The notes below the pieces were generated by a model. It searched no databases, had not been told where the DNA came from, and worked only from the letters and a program-made list of their open reading frames with translations. A stretch of 64,000 bases of DNA from Pseudomonadales bacterium (lineage in GTDB: Bacteria; Pseudomonadota; Gammaproteobacteria; Pseudomonadales; Azotimanducaceae): NCBI GenBank assembly GCA_022827905.1, contig JAJEIQ010000080.1, positions 79,325 through 143,324 on the forward strand. Direction: 5' to 3'. A program made the position numbers and the translations under genes. Below are positions 45,637-55,526 of this stretch, piece by piece. Numbering within the stretch: position 1 is the stretch's first letter; each line of letters starts with the position of its first letter.

Positions 45637-46299
45637 CTACCCGGTGACCACCAGCACGCCGAGCATGACCGCCCAGAGCACGAAGCCGGACGTGATGACG
45701 CCCTTCACGGTGGTCAAGGGGCCCTGCTTGCCGAAGATGGCGTTAAGCTCCAAGGCCGCGATGATGATGAGGAGGATGATCAGCGCGGTCATGTTGCCGC
45801 CGATGAAGTTTCCACTGGGCAGGTGGGCGCTCGATCCCATGAAATAGAGCATGGGAACCGAAAACAGGACGTTGGTGCGCGACGCCAAGGCGGCCTTCGG
45901 GGCGGCGCCGGCGGCTTCCGGCAGGGCCTCCCCGCCCGCCTTGATTTGCTCGTTGGAGGCGATGACGATCTTCTGGTTCGGCCAAATGATGAGCCAGACG
46001 TTCAGGAACATGAGGATGGCCATGACCGAGCCGATGAAGATGTCCATCGTGAGCCCTGCCCCGTCAATGCCTAGCATGACCAAGCCGGTGAGCAGGGTGA
46101 ACATGGCCCCCCAGCGGAACCACCACAACGCCCTTGGGGCCAGCTTGGTGAAGGCATCCACCCGGGCGTCCGGGTCGGCTTCCTTGAAGTACTCGGTCTG
46201 CACGAAGTTGAAGTAGTACAGCAGGCCGATCCAAGTGATGCCGACGATGAAGTGCAGCCACTTGGCCAGATAATCGATGATCTGAATTTCCGTGTACAC
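45637..46299 (-). CDS. PuuD-like membrane protein (urate hydroxylase, membrane part only)
   Basis: A 220-residue protein with seven membrane helices, matching the membrane domain (DUF989) of the urate hydroxylase PuuD: IDYLAKWLHFIVGITWIGLLYYFNFVQ near 8-34, PRALWWFRWGAMFTLLTG near 55-72, and WPNQKIV. The cytochrome c tail of PuuD is missing. No other purine gene is beside it, so urate oxidation is uncertain. The GTG at 46299 has GGGAGGAG 6 bases ahead; ATG at 46320 lies before that ribosome site. Confidence 0.78.
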   Translation of the reverse strand: MYTEIQIIDYLAKWLHFIVGITWIGLLYYFNFVQTEYFKEADPDARVDAFTKLAPRALWWFRWGAMFTLLTGLVMLGIDGAGLTMDIFIGSVMAILMFLNVWLIIWPNQKIVIASNEQIKAGGEALPEAAGAAPKAALASRTNVLFSVPMLYFMGSSAHLPSGNFIGGNMTALIILLIIIAALELNAIFGKQGPLTTVKGVITSGFVLWAVMLGVLVVTG

Positions 46300-46390
46300 G
46301 GTGCGCTCCTCCCAACCCATTAAGGTGTGTTTAAGTCACTGGGAAATATAGGGGAGTTGGGTAGCAAAATCCACAGGACCCCGCTTAACG

Positions 46391-46418
46391 AAAGACCCCG
46401 CCAAAAGGCGGGGTCTTT
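46391..46418 (-). terminator. Rho-independent terminator of groESL
   Basis: A perfect 12-bp stem (AAAGACCCCGCC at 46391-46402 with its complement at 46407-46418) and a four-base A loop. On the minus strand it is followed by TTTCGTT. It lies about 90 bases after the groEL stop and before the PuuD-like gene. Confidence 0.85.
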
Positions 46419-46422
46419 CGTC

Positions 46423-46490
46423 GCGCACAGGGCGCAAAAGTCTCCGCGCTCTAGGCGCGAAGGTCTCCGCGCACAAGGCGCGGAGGTGCC
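46423..46490. repeat. Three imperfect 23-bp tandem repeats behind groEL
   Basis: Units at 46423-46445, 46446-46468 and 46469-46490 share GCGC-(A/T)C-x-(A/G)GGCGC-x-(A/G)A-x-GTCTCC with several changes. They fill the space between groEL and its terminator. They may be remains of slippage; they may also form small stem-loops in the message tail. Confidence 0.65.
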
Positions 46491-46506
46491 GAAACGGCGA
46501 GGCGGT

Positions 46507-48180
<1,674 letters not shown>

Positions 48181-48204
48181 TTACGTTGGTTGTTGGAGCC
48201 GGCG

Positions 48205-48495
48205 TTAGCCTTCGAGCACGCCGAAGATTTCGCTTTCGCTGAGAATGAGCAACTCCTCGCCGTCGATCTTGACCGTGCTTCCGCCGTACTGGCCGAAGAT
48301 GATCTTGTCGCCCGCCTTCACGTCGGGCGCCCGCACTTTGCCGTTGTCCAAGGCCTTGCCGGGGCCGACGGCGAGCACTTCGCCTTGCGACGGCTTCTCG
48401 GCAGCGGAGTCCGGCAGCACGATGCCGCCGGCGGTGGTGGTTTCCTCTTCCAACCGGCGCACCACGACGCGGTCATGTAGGGGTCGAATGTTCAT
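48205..48495 (-). CDS. groS: Co-chaperonin GroES (10 kDa)
   Basis: The heptameric lid of GroEL. The 96 residues read [14 protein letters not shown] at the start, the mobile loop [16 protein letters not shown] near 16-31 and [37 protein letters not shown]. The family-typical start is used; the long frame upstream is a shadow. First gene of the operon, 108 bases downstream of a CIRCE element. Confidence 0.98.
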   Translation of the reverse strand: MNIRPLHDRVVVRRLEEETTTAGGIVLPDSAAEKPSQGEVLAVGPGKALDNGKVRAPDVKAGDKIIFGQYGGSTVKIDGEELLILSESEIFGVLEG

Positions 48496-48602
48496 GGACT
48501 GGTTTCTCCCGTTTTTCCTTGCCGCCGTGCGGCGAACGTCTGGTTTCATGGCTACTTGGCTGCGCCGCCGCCCCGAGACTGGACAACGCCGCAACCCCCA
48601 AA

Positions 48603-48629
48603 TTAGCACTCTCGCTGTGAGAGTGCTAA
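48603..48629. promoter_or_regulatory. CIRCE operator (HrcA binding site) of groESL
   Basis: TTAGCACTC at 48603-48611, nine bases, GAGTGCTAA at 48621-48629, an exact match to the CIRCE consensus. It lies within the predicted groESL leader, just behind the promoter. HrcA would repress the operon at normal temperature; hrcA itself is not in this window. Confidence 0.95.
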
Positions 48630-48643
48630 CCCAAGGGCGGCTT

Positions 48644-48671
48644 ATCATAGGGCCGTTCTTTTCAGTTTCAA
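48644..48671 (-). promoter_or_regulatory. groESL promoter
   Basis: On the minus strand TTGAAA (48671-48666), a 16-base spacer and TATGAT (48649-48644) fit a sigma-70 promoter. The same stretch also reads CTTGAAA ... CCCTATGAT, which resembles the heat-shock sigma-32 pattern (CTTGAAA, CCCCATNT). Transcription would start near 48637, about eight bases before the CIRCE element. Confidence 0.7.
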
Positions 48672-48702
48672 GGCTTGTCGGAAGAAAATTGACGATATCT
48701 CG

Positions 48703-49047
48703 ATGAAAAAGGGCCAGTTTGAGGGCCAAGGGGGCGAGGACCCCACCTCCAAAGAGCGCATTTGGCAAGTAGTGTCGATGATTCCGCCGGGCAAGGTGGC
48801 CTCCTATGGGCAAGTGGCGGCGCTCGCGGGCCTGCCGGCTCACGCCCGTTATGTCGGCGCCCTGATGGCCCGGCTGCCGCCCGGCACCCGGCTGCCTTGG
48901 CATCGGGTGGTCAATGCGGGCCTGCGCGTTTCTGCCCGAGGCGACCCCGATGGCGAAGCCGAGCAAAGGCGGCGCCTTGAAGCCGAAGGCGTCAGCCTGG
49001 TTGGCGGGCGGGTGGTGGCGGAGTGCCGGTGGGAGGCTGGGCGGTAG
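48703..49047 (+). CDS. Alkyltransferase-like protein (ATL, MGMT family without active Cys)
   Basis: A 114-residue protein of the DNA alkyltransferase-like group. The body is MGMT-like ([24 protein letters not shown] near 20-43), but the active-site motif reads PWHRVV, with Trp where MGMT has the alkyl-accepting Cys (PCHR). ATL proteins bind O6-alkylguanine and hand it to nucleotide excision repair. It is divergent from groESL; its 3' end overlaps ampG tail to tail by 56 bases. Confidence 0.92.
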   Translation: MKKGQFEGQGGEDPTSKERIWQVVSMIPPGKVASYGQVAALAGLPAHARYVGALMARLPPGTRLPWHRVVNAGLRVSARGDPDGEAEQRRRLEAEGVSLVGGRVVAECRWEAGR

Positions 49048-50365
49048 CCGTTGTGGCCACGCCGCGCGCGATCCAGATGAGGATCACTAGGGACGGCAAC
49101 ACCATCACCGAGGTCAGCACGAAGAACGCCGCCCAATCGCCATCGAGCGCATCGACCAGAAAGCCGCTGGCGGCAGCCACGACATTGCGCCCCGCGTTGC
49201 CCAACGAGGCTAGGGCGCCATATTGGGTGGCGGTGTGCAGGCGGCTGGTGTAGTAGGAGATGAAAGCGACGAAGGCAACGGTGGAAAACGCCGAGGTCAC
49301 GCCATCGGCAATGACGGCCACCGACAGCGCCCCGACATCCGGCCCCACCACGGCCACCCAGGCGAACAGCAAATTGGTCGCCGCCATGGCGATGCCAGCC
49401 ACCAGCAGTCCGCGCACCACGCCAAAGCGGCCCGAGAACAGGCCCGCGGCGAGGGCGCAGGCGATGGTGACGGGCAGCCCCAGGGCCTTCGAATAGGTGC
49501 CGATCTCAGCGTCGCTGAACCCCACTTCGTTGTAGAAGACCACCACCATGCGGCCCAAGAAGGCTTCGCCGATTTTGAACAGGAAGACGAATGCGAGCAG
49601 GCCAAAGGCGAGGCGGGCGCCGTTGCGTTGAAAGAACTCGCTGACGGCGCTGACGTAGGTGCGGTTGAACCAGTCCAAGGCGCGGCTCTGCCCGGAGGGC
49701 GGCGTTGCCTGTCCTGGCGCGCCGCCCCTCGGCGGCTCGCGAAACCAGCGCAACGCCAACAACGACGTCAGCGCCAGGACGGCGGCCAGCGCCAAGTAGA
49801 TCGGTGGCCAGCCGTGCGCGTCGCTGAACTGGAAGGCCACCGCGCCGGGCAGGCTCACCCCGGTCCACCAGCCGCAGGTGGCCATGGCGGCGCCATGGCC
49901 GATCAGTTCGGGTTCGTCCTCGCCGATGACCGTGATGCGGTAGGCGTCGATGGCGAGATCCTGGGTGGCGGATGCCAAGGCGATGGCGAAGCACAGGGCC
50001 ACCGTGGCGGCGATGCTGACATGGGGGCCGAGCACCGCCAGCAGCGCCGAGCAGGCCACTAGGACGGCGAGGCAGAGGGCGATCCAGGAGCGGCGCTGGC
50101 CGAGCCGGTGCAGGAAGGGAAGGCGCGCATGGTCGATGATCGGCGCCCACAGGAAGTTGAAGGTCCATACCGAAAAGAGCAGGCCGAACACCCCGATGCT
50201 GGTGCGGGACAGCCCTTCATCCTTGAGCCAAAGGGTCATGGCGGAGCCGATCAGCAACCACGGGAATCCGCTCAGCGCGCCGAACAGGAAAATCCGCCAC
50301 AGGCGCGTGTCGTTGAGGAAAGGAAGGATGCCCAGCGCATCGCGCCGTTGTGCTGGGTCAGTCAC
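48992..50365 (-). CDS. ampG: AmpG-type muropeptide permease (MFS)
   Basis: A 457-residue MFS transporter of the AmpG group, which imports GlcNAc-anhydroMurNAc peptides for cell-wall recycling. N-terminal [30 protein letters not shown] near 33-62, [13 protein letters not shown] near 131-143 and [23 protein letters not shown] near 382-404 are characteristic. It works with Mpl (19.7-21.1 kb). Its last 18 codons lie opposite the 3' end of the ATL gene. Confidence 0.88.
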   Translation of the reverse strand: MTDPAQRRDALGILPFLNDTRLWRIFLFGALSGFPWLLIGSAMTLWLKDEGLSRTSIGVFGLLFSVWTFNFLWAPIIDHARLPFLHRLGQRRSWIALCLAVLVACSALLAVLGPHVSIAATVALCFAIALASATQDLAIDAYRITVIGEDEPELIGHGAAMATCGWWTGVSLPGAVAFQFSDAHGWPPIYLALAAVLALTSLLALRWFREPPRGGAPGQATPPSGQSRALDWFNRTYVSAVSEFFQRNGARLAFGLLAFVFLFKIGEAFLGRMVVVFYNEVGFSDAEIGTYSKALGLPVTIACALAAGLFSGRFGVVRGLLVAGIAMAATNLLFAWVAVVGPDVGALSVAVIADGVTSAFSTVAFVAFISYYTSRLHTATQYGALASLGNAGRNVVAAASGFLVDALDGDWAAFFVLTSVMVLPSLVILIWIARGVATTATAQPPTGTPPPPARQPG

Positions 50366-50383
50366 CTCGGGGTGGTTGATGAT

Positions 50384-50866
50384 TCAGTCGCGGAAGTTGT
50401 CGAACTGCAGCGGGACGTCGAGTTCGGCGTCCTTGAGCAGGGCGATGACCGCCTGCAGGTCGTCGCGCTTCTTGCCGGTGACGCGCACTTTCTCGCCGTT
50501 GATCTGGGCTTGGACCTTGCGTTTGGAGTCCTTCACCAGCTTGGTGATGCGCTTGGCGGAGTCCCGGTCGATGCCCTGCTTGAGGCGGAACAGTTGGCGG
50601 CGCTGCTTGCCTGCACCCTCAATGGCCTGTGGGTCGAGGCTGGCGGCGTCGATGCTGCGGCTGGCCATCTTGGCGCGCAGCATGTCCTCCATCTGCTTGA
50701 GCTGGAAGTCCTCGAAGGCGGCCAGTTGGATGCCTTGGTCGGAGAGCTCAAAGCTCGCGTCCACGCCGCGAAAGTCGAACCGCGAGCGCAGTTCGCGGGA
50801 CGCTTGGTCCACGGCGTTGCGGACCTCCTGCAGATCCACCTCGGAGACGACATCGAATGCGGGCAT
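50384..50866 (-). CDS. yajQ: YajQ-family nucleotide (c-di-GMP)-binding protein
   Basis: A 160-residue protein made of two small ferredoxin-like domains, family YajQ/UPF0234. The N-terminal PAFDVVSEVDLQEVRNAVDQASRELRSRFDFRG near 2-35 and the C-terminal VQAQINGEKVRVTGKKRDDLQAVIALLK near 117-144 match well. Members bind cyclic di-GMP and alter transcription or tRNA/rRNA contacts. GGAGG precedes the ATG; ampG follows by 18 bases. Confidence 0.93.
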   Translation of the reverse strand: MPAFDVVSEVDLQEVRNAVDQASRELRSRFDFRGVDASFELSDQGIQLAAFEDFQLKQMEDMLRAKMASRSIDAASLDPQAIEGAGKQRRQLFRLKQGIDRDSAKRITKLVKDSKRKVQAQINGEKVRVTGKKRDDLQAVIALLKDAELDVPLQFDNFRD

Positions 50867-50910
50867 GGCTTCCCTCCTGTATTCCCTGCATTATAGCGAG
50901 GCCCTCTGCC

Positions 50911-50990
50911 GGAGCGAGGGCATAACGAACCGAAGGTTCGCGCCCTCGATTGGAGCCGGGGCATTCTTTCGAGGGCGGGACGCCCTCGCT
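50911..50990. repeat. REP-like hairpin repeat, copy 1
   Basis: Several nested hairpins in the gap between the divergent yajQ and adenosyltransferase genes: CGAACC-GAA-GGTTCG (50926-50940) inside a GAGGGC/GCCCTC pair, then GGCATTCTTTCG (from 50960) followed by CGAGGGCG-GGA-CGCCCTCG (50970-50988). The last part shares GGCATTCyTTCG + CGAGGGC hairpin with copies at 55.57 and 60.53 kb. Confidence 0.7.
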
Positions 50991-51064
50991 CCGGGGAACT
51001 TCGCTCGGCATAACGAAAAACCCAAAATGGGAATTGCTAATTTCAAAACCTCAGGTCATCCATC

Positions 51065-51607
51065 ATGAACCAACGCAAGCCCAAGCCGCGCCACCGCATC
51101 AGCCGGGTGACCACCCGCCAGGGCGACAGCGGCGAAAGTCAACTGGCCGACGGCAGCAAGCGGCCGAAGAGCGATGCGATCTTCGCCGCTATCGGCGATG
51201 TCGATGAACTCAACAGCCAGTTCGGTGCCTTGCTCAGCGAGGTTGGCGACGGCGACTTGGCCGTCCAACTGCGCGAGATTCAGCAACAGCTCTTCGATCT
51301 CGGTGCCCACTTGGCGATGGTCGGTGAACTGCCTGCACCGGGCGTCGAACGCTTGGAGACGGCCGTAGCCGCTCTCAACGAGGCGTTGCCGCCGCTCACT
51401 GAGTTCGTGCTGCCCGGCGGCAGCCGCGCGGGAGCGGCCGCCCACGTCTGCCGCAGCGTCTGCCGCCGGGCAGAGCGCAGCCTGTGGCGGGCGGAAATGC
51501 CCGGTGGGGGCCGCTACCTCAACCGTTTGGGCGACTACTGCTTCGTCTTAGCCCGCGCCCTGAACGCGGAGGACGACCTGCCGGAGGACTTGTGGCGCGG
51601 CGTTTGA
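51065..51607 (+). CDS. PduO-type cob(I)alamin adenosyltransferase
   Basis: It adenosylates cob(I)alamin with ATP to give coenzyme B12. The 180 residues are close to the family's length. The N-terminal ATP loop reads RVTTRQGDSGESQLADG near 14-30, followed by SDAIFAAIGDVDELNSQFG near 36-54, with the C-terminal CRRAERSLWR (Arg in the active site) near 134-143 and YLNRLGDYCFVLAR near 151-164. The B12-using partner enzyme is not in the window. Confidence 0.92.
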   Translation: MNQRKPKPRHRISRVTTRQGDSGESQLADGSKRPKSDAIFAAIGDVDELNSQFGALLSEVGDGDLAVQLREIQQQLFDLGAHLAMVGELPAPGVERLETAVAALNEALPPLTEFVLPGGSRAGAAAHVCRSVCRRAERSLWRAEMPGGGRYLNRLGDYCFVLARALNAEDDLPEDLWRGV

Positions 51608-51713
51608 CGGCCGCTGGATGGAGGGGCTATAAATCCGTGCAACCATTGCCGCCTCCCATCGCCTTCTGCCCATAAACAACACCGGAATCTCCTGTATCAA
51701 CAGGCCATCGAAT

Positions 51714-52508
51714 TTGACCAAGGGACGATTAGCCAGATGCAGCGTCGGGGCGGCGCTGTGCTTTGCCGTTGCCGCTGCGGCACCCCTCGCAAGCTGGGCT
51801 CAGCCGAGTGGCGCGCTCGAGGGGAGCTTGGCCACCCAAGCCGAGTCCGACACCGCCGCTGCCGCCAGCCAGACGCGCATCGACGCGCTGGCGGACGCCG
51901 CCGCCCAAGACCTTCAGCGCTGGCGCGTCGCCAACCAACGCCGGGAGTCCTTAAGCATCTACAACCGGCAGCTTGAGCGGCTTATCGCCTCCCAGGAGGC
52001 GGAAATCGCGTCCCTAGCCCGCCAGACGGACGAAATCGAGTCGATTGAAACCGGCAGCCTGCCGCTCATGATCGAGATGATCGACACCTTGGCGGCGCTG
52101 GTCGCTGCCGACGTGCCCTTCCTGCTTGACGAGCGGGAGGCGCGCATCGCCGCGCTGCGGGAATTGATCGACCGTGCCGACGTCACCGCTGGTGAGAAGT
52201 TCCGCCGCATCATGGAGGCCTACTTGGTGGAAGTGGACTACGGACGCACCATTGAGGCATATCGCGGCGAACTGGTCACCGGCAGCGAAGTGCGCACCTT
52301 GGACTTCCTGCGCATCGGTCGCCTAGGCCTCTACTACCAAACCCTGGACGGCGCCGAAAGCGGCCGCTGGAACGCCTTGAGCCGCGCCTTTGAGAAGCTC
52401 GGCGGCAACGCCCGCCGTCCCATTCAGTCCGGCCTTCGAATCGCCCGCAAGCAGGCGCCACCGGAGTTGCTTAAGTTGCCGGTGCAGGGAGCGGGGGCGG
52501 CGCCGTGA
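51714..52508 (+). CDS. DUF3450-family periplasmic coiled-coil protein of a TonB system
   Basis: A 264-residue protein with a signal peptide (about 1-30, hydrophobic core AALCFAVAAAAPLA). Residues about 35-110 are coiled coil (RESLSIYNRQLERLIASQEAEIASLARQTDEIE); the family's LDFLRIGRLGLYYQTLDG is near 198-215 with the conserved Gly-Arg. DUF3450 proteins precede the TtpC-type ExbB in TonB2 clusters. TTG start; the stop overlaps the next GTG. First gene of a six-gene operon. Confidence 0.88.
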   Translation: MTKGRLARCSVGAALCFAVAAAAPLASWAQPSGALEGSLATQAESDTAAAASQTRIDALADAAAQDLQRWRVANQRRESLSIYNRQLERLIASQEAEIASLARQTDEIESIETGSLPLMIEMIDTLAALVAADVPFLLDEREARIAALRELIDRADVTAGEKFRRIMEAYLVEVDYGRTIEAYRGELVTGSEVRTLDFLRIGRLGLYYQTLDGAESGRWNALSRAFEKLGGNARRPIQSGLRIARKQAPPELLKLPVQGAGAAP

Positions 52509-53899
52509 GAGCCTTTCCGGCGATGCTCTGCGGCTTGCTATGCCTCTGCGCAGCCGCGGCCTGGGCGCAGGAGCAAGGGGCGGAACAGGGCGGCTTGATC
52601 GAACTCTACGAAAAGGTGGCGCGGCAAGCGGCGTTGGAGTCTGAGCGCAGCGGCGAACGCGAGCGGCGTTTTCAAGCCTCCGCCGATGAAGGGGCGCGGA
52701 TGCTTAAGCAGGTGCAGGACGATACCGCCCGCCTGGAGCGGCAAAAAGCCGACCTCAAGGGCCAGTTTGACGGCAACGAGGACCGGCTGGCGGAACTCGC
52801 CACCCAGCTCGACCGCCGCATTGGCGACCTCGGGGAACTGTTCGGCGTCTTCCGCCAGACCGCCGACGATGTCCAAACGCTGTTGTTCGATTCGCTCATC
52901 ACCTTGGAGCACCCGGAACGGCGCGCCGAGGCGGCGGCGCTGGCGGAAAGCGCCGAAGTGCCCACCATCCCCCAGATGCGCGCCCTTTGGCGGCTGCTGA
53001 TGCAGGAGATCGCCCATTCCGGCCAAGTCAGCCGCTTTCCTGCCGAGATCATCGAGCCGGCGGGTGGCACCTACTCGGCGCAAGCCGTTCGAGTGGGCCT
53101 GTTCAACGTGGTGGCGGACGGCAAGTACCTGAACTACCTGCCGGAGAGCAACCAGTTGGTGGAGCTGCCCCGGCAGCCGGCCGCCGCCGCCCGCCGCAGT
53201 GCCGAGGCGTTGGGCGCCGCCGAGCCGGAGCAGGTGGTGGACTTCGCCCTGGATCCGTCCCGGGGCGCCCTGCTGGGCCTGTTGGTGCAGTCGCCGAGCC
53301 TCATCGAGCGCATCCAGCAAGGGCGCTTGGTGGGCTACTTCATTCTGGCCATCACGGCCATCGGCCTGATCCTGGTGGCGGAGCGGGGGCTGCGCCTGGC
53401 GGCCATCAATCGGCGGATCAAGCGGCAGCTAGAGGACTTGGACCAGGTCAACGACGACAACCCAGTGGGCCGCATTCTGTCCACCTACCGCGAGCACGCC
53501 CGTCTCGACGATCTGGAGCTCATATCGCGCCACTTGGAAAGCGTGGTCATCGCCGACGTTGCGGAGGTGCGCAAGGGCCTGCCCGCCATCCGTGTGTTGG
53601 CCGCGGTGGCGCCCTTGATGGGCCTGCTCGGCACAGTGACCGGCATGATCGGCACCTTCCAGGCCATTACCCTGTTCGGGGCAGGCGATCCAAAGCTGAT
53701 GGCCGGAGGCATCTCCCAAGCGCTGGTGACCACCGTGCTGGGCTTAAGCGCCGCCATCCCGCTGCTGCTCTCGCACAGCTTCCTGAGCAGCCGTTCGACC
53801 CATCTGAGCAAGGTCATCGGCGAGCAGGCGGCGGGCTTGATGGCGCAGAAGGCGGAAGCGCTGGCCCGGTCCCGGCAATCCGCCGCCGGTTCGGCCTGA
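52505..53899 (+). CDS. TtpC-like ExbB/TolQ-family protein
   Basis: A 464-residue protein. Signal peptide (about 1-21), then a long periplasmic coiled-coil part (about 30-140), then a C-terminal MotA/TolQ/ExbB proton-channel domain with membrane spans near 272-290, 360-390 and 402-425 (LAAVAPLMGLLGTVTGMIGTFQAI near 364-387). This matches TtpC, the extra ExbB-like subunit needed by TonB2 systems in Vibrio. GTG start overlaps the previous TGA. Confidence 0.88.
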   Translation: MRAFPAMLCGLLCLCAAAAWAQEQGAEQGGLIELYEKVARQAALESERSGERERRFQASADEGARMLKQVQDDTARLERQKADLKGQFDGNEDRLAELATQLDRRIGDLGELFGVFRQTADDVQTLLFDSLITLEHPERRAEAAALAESAEVPTIPQMRALWRLLMQEIAHSGQVSRFPAEIIEPAGGTYSAQAVRVGLFNVVADGKYLNYLPESNQLVELPRQPAAAARRSAEALGAAEPEQVVDFALDPSRGALLGLLVQSPSLIERIQQGRLVGYFILAITAIGLILVAERGLRLAAINRRIKRQLEDLDQVNDDNPVGRILSTYREHARLDDLELISRHLESVVIADVAEVRKGLPAIRVLAAVAPLMGLLGTVTGMIGTFQAITLFGAGDPKLMAGGISQALVTTVLGLSAAIPLLLSHSFLSSRSTHLSKVIGEQAAGLMAQKAEALARSRQSAAGSA

Positions 53900-53916
53900 A
53901 TCGGGACTGCCTGACA

Positions 53917-54432
53917 ATGGAAGGGCTAACAGTCGGGTTTTTCGACTTCATGGAAAGGGGCGGGGAGGTGCTCTGGGGCATTCTGGCGTTGACCGTCCTG
54001 CTCTGGTGGCTGGTGCTGGAGCGGCTCTGGTTCTTCCGCTTTGAGTTGCCGGCCGTTCGACAACGGCGGCTGGATGTTTGGCAATCGCGCCCGGAGCGGG
54101 CGTCCTGGTACGCGCTGCGGCAGCGTGTTCAGCTCATTTCCGAAGTCGATTGCGCGATGGCCAGCCACCTCAAGACCATCACCGCCTTCATCGCCCTGCT
54201 GCCCCTGATGGGCCTGCTGGGCACCGTCTCCGGCATGATCCAGGTGTTCGACGTCATGGCCAGCCTGGGCTCCGGCAACCCCCGGGCGATGGCGGACGGG
54301 GTCAGCGCCGCCACCATTCCAACCCTGGCCGGCATGGTGGTGTCGATTTCGGCCATACCCTTCGCTACCCATCTGCACCGTCGCCACAAGCGCGAACTGC
54401 GCCTGCTCGGCGAGCGCATGGGCCACGGCTGA
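53917..54432 (+). CDS. exbB: ExbB proton-channel protein
   Basis: A 171-residue inner-membrane protein: span 1 near 17-37 (EVLWGILALTVLLWWLVLERLW), then the two-span channel: ITAFIALLPLMGLLGTVSGMIQVFDVM near 88-114 and TIPTLAGMVVSISAIPFATHL near 130-150. With ExbD it forms the proton-driven motor of TonB. Start ATG at 53917 follows the TtpC-like stop by 17 bases; the open frame upstream belongs to the neighbour's shadow. Confidence 0.92.
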   Translation: MEGLTVGFFDFMERGGEVLWGILALTVLLWWLVLERLWFFRFELPAVRQRRLDVWQSRPERASWYALRQRVQLISEVDCAMASHLKTITAFIALLPLMGLLGTVSGMIQVFDVMASLGSGNPRAMADGVSAATIPTLAGMVVSISAIPFATHLHRRHKRELRLLGERMGHG

Positions 54433-54465
54433 GCCGCGGCCAGCGGATCGCAGAGGAGCACCCCG

Positions 54466-54876
54466 ATGACGGACAGTTCCCGATTCTTCATCGACGAGGA
54501 GGAGGACAGCCCCATCGACCTCACGCCGATGCTGGACGTGGTGTTCATCATGCTCATCTTCTTCATCGTCACCTCCACCTTCGTCAAGGAGTCCGGGGTG
54601 GATGTCACCCGGCCTAACGCGGAGACCGCGGCGCCCACCGATGCGTCCAGCATCCAGGTGGGCATCGCCGCCAACAATCAGATCTGGATCGACAAGCGCC
54701 AAGTCGATAAGCGGGCCGTGCGGGCCAACATCGAGCGGGGCTTGGCGGAAAGCCCGGGCGCCGCCGTCATCATCATTGCCGATGCGCTGTCCAATACCGA
54801 GACCCTCATCGACGTGCTCGACCAAGCCCGGCTGGCCGGTGCGACCAGCGTCTCGGTTGCCGCTGACGAGCCGTGA
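54466..54876 (+). CDS. exbD: ExbD-family TonB motor protein
   Basis: A 136-residue protein with one N-terminal membrane span (DLTPMLDVVFIMLIFFIVTSTFV near 18-40), which carries the conserved proton-translocating Asp in PMLDVVF, and a periplasmic domain (IWIDKRQVDKRAVRANIERGL near 68-88). GAGGAG precedes the ATG. The last codons overlap the TonB start (GTGA). Confidence 0.93.
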   Translation: MTDSSRFFIDEEEDSPIDLTPMLDVVFIMLIFFIVTSTFVKESGVDVTRPNAETAAPTDASSIQVGIAANNQIWIDKRQVDKRAVRANIERGLAESPGAAVIIIADALSNTETLIDVLDQARLAGATSVSVAADEP

Positions 54877-55526
54877 CTTCAGCTGCGCTGACGCGCATGC
54901 GCCAGCTTGGCGCCGCCACCCTGGCCGTTGGCGTGGCGCTCAGCCTCTTCACGCTGATGAACGGGCTGATTCGCTCCGACGACGTCTTGGAGAAGCCCGA
55001 CCGGCAGCGAGCCTACCTGAACTTCATCCGCCTCGACCCGGCGGACACGGAGATCAACACCAAGGACCGGCGCCTGCCGGAGCCGCCCCCGCCGCCGGAG
55101 GAGGTGCCGGAAACGCCGGACTTCTCCACCCGCATCGACCGCGTGGCCGGTGACTTGGGCATGGATATGCCAACCATCGGCCTGCCCATCAACGACGGCA
55201 GCGGCCCCTACCTCGGCACCCTCAGCGCCGGCCAAGGCCTGGCTGGCTTCGACACCGACGCCATCCCCGTGGTGCGCATTCCCCCGGTCTATCCGCGCCG
55301 CGCCAAGCAGGCGCGCATTGAGGGTTGGGTGACCATGGAAGTGATCATCCGCCCGGACGGCTCGGTCTCCGATGCCAAGGTCATGGAGTCCGCCCCGCCC
55401 CGCCTCTTCGACGAAGCGGCCGTGACCGCCATGCAGCGCTGGAAGTTCCGCCCCAAGATCGTGGACGGCACCCCGGTGGCCCAGCGCGCCAAGCAAACCA
55501 TCGAGTTCGTGCTGGAGGGGCAGTGA
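54873..55526 (+). CDS. tonB: TonB energy-transducer protein
   Basis: A 217-residue TonB. One membrane span (about 9-30), a Pro/Glu-rich linker (EPPPPPEEVPETPDF near 70-84) and the C-terminal domain IPPVYPRRAKQARIEGWVTMEVIIRPDGSVSDAKVMESAPPRLFDEAAVTAMQRWKFRP (about 133-191), whose YPxxA and W-x-F-x-P ends contact the TonB box of outer-membrane receptors. GTG start overlaps exbD. No receptor gene lies in the window. Confidence 0.93.
   Translation: MTSAALTRMRQLGAATLAVGVALSLFTLMNGLIRSDDVLEKPDRQRAYLNFIRLDPADTEINTKDRRLPEPPPPPEEVPETPDFSTRIDRVAGDLGMDMPTIGLPINDGSGPYLGTLSAGQGLAGFDTDAIPVVRIPPVYPRRAKQARIEGWVTMEVIIRPDGSVSDAKVMESAPPRLFDEAAVTAMQRWKFRPKIVDGTPVAQRAKQTIEFVLEGQ

Noticed and set aside
51608..51713. 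Fur box before the TonB operon
   Set aside because: No stretch close to the GATAATGATAATCATTATC pattern was found in the spacer.
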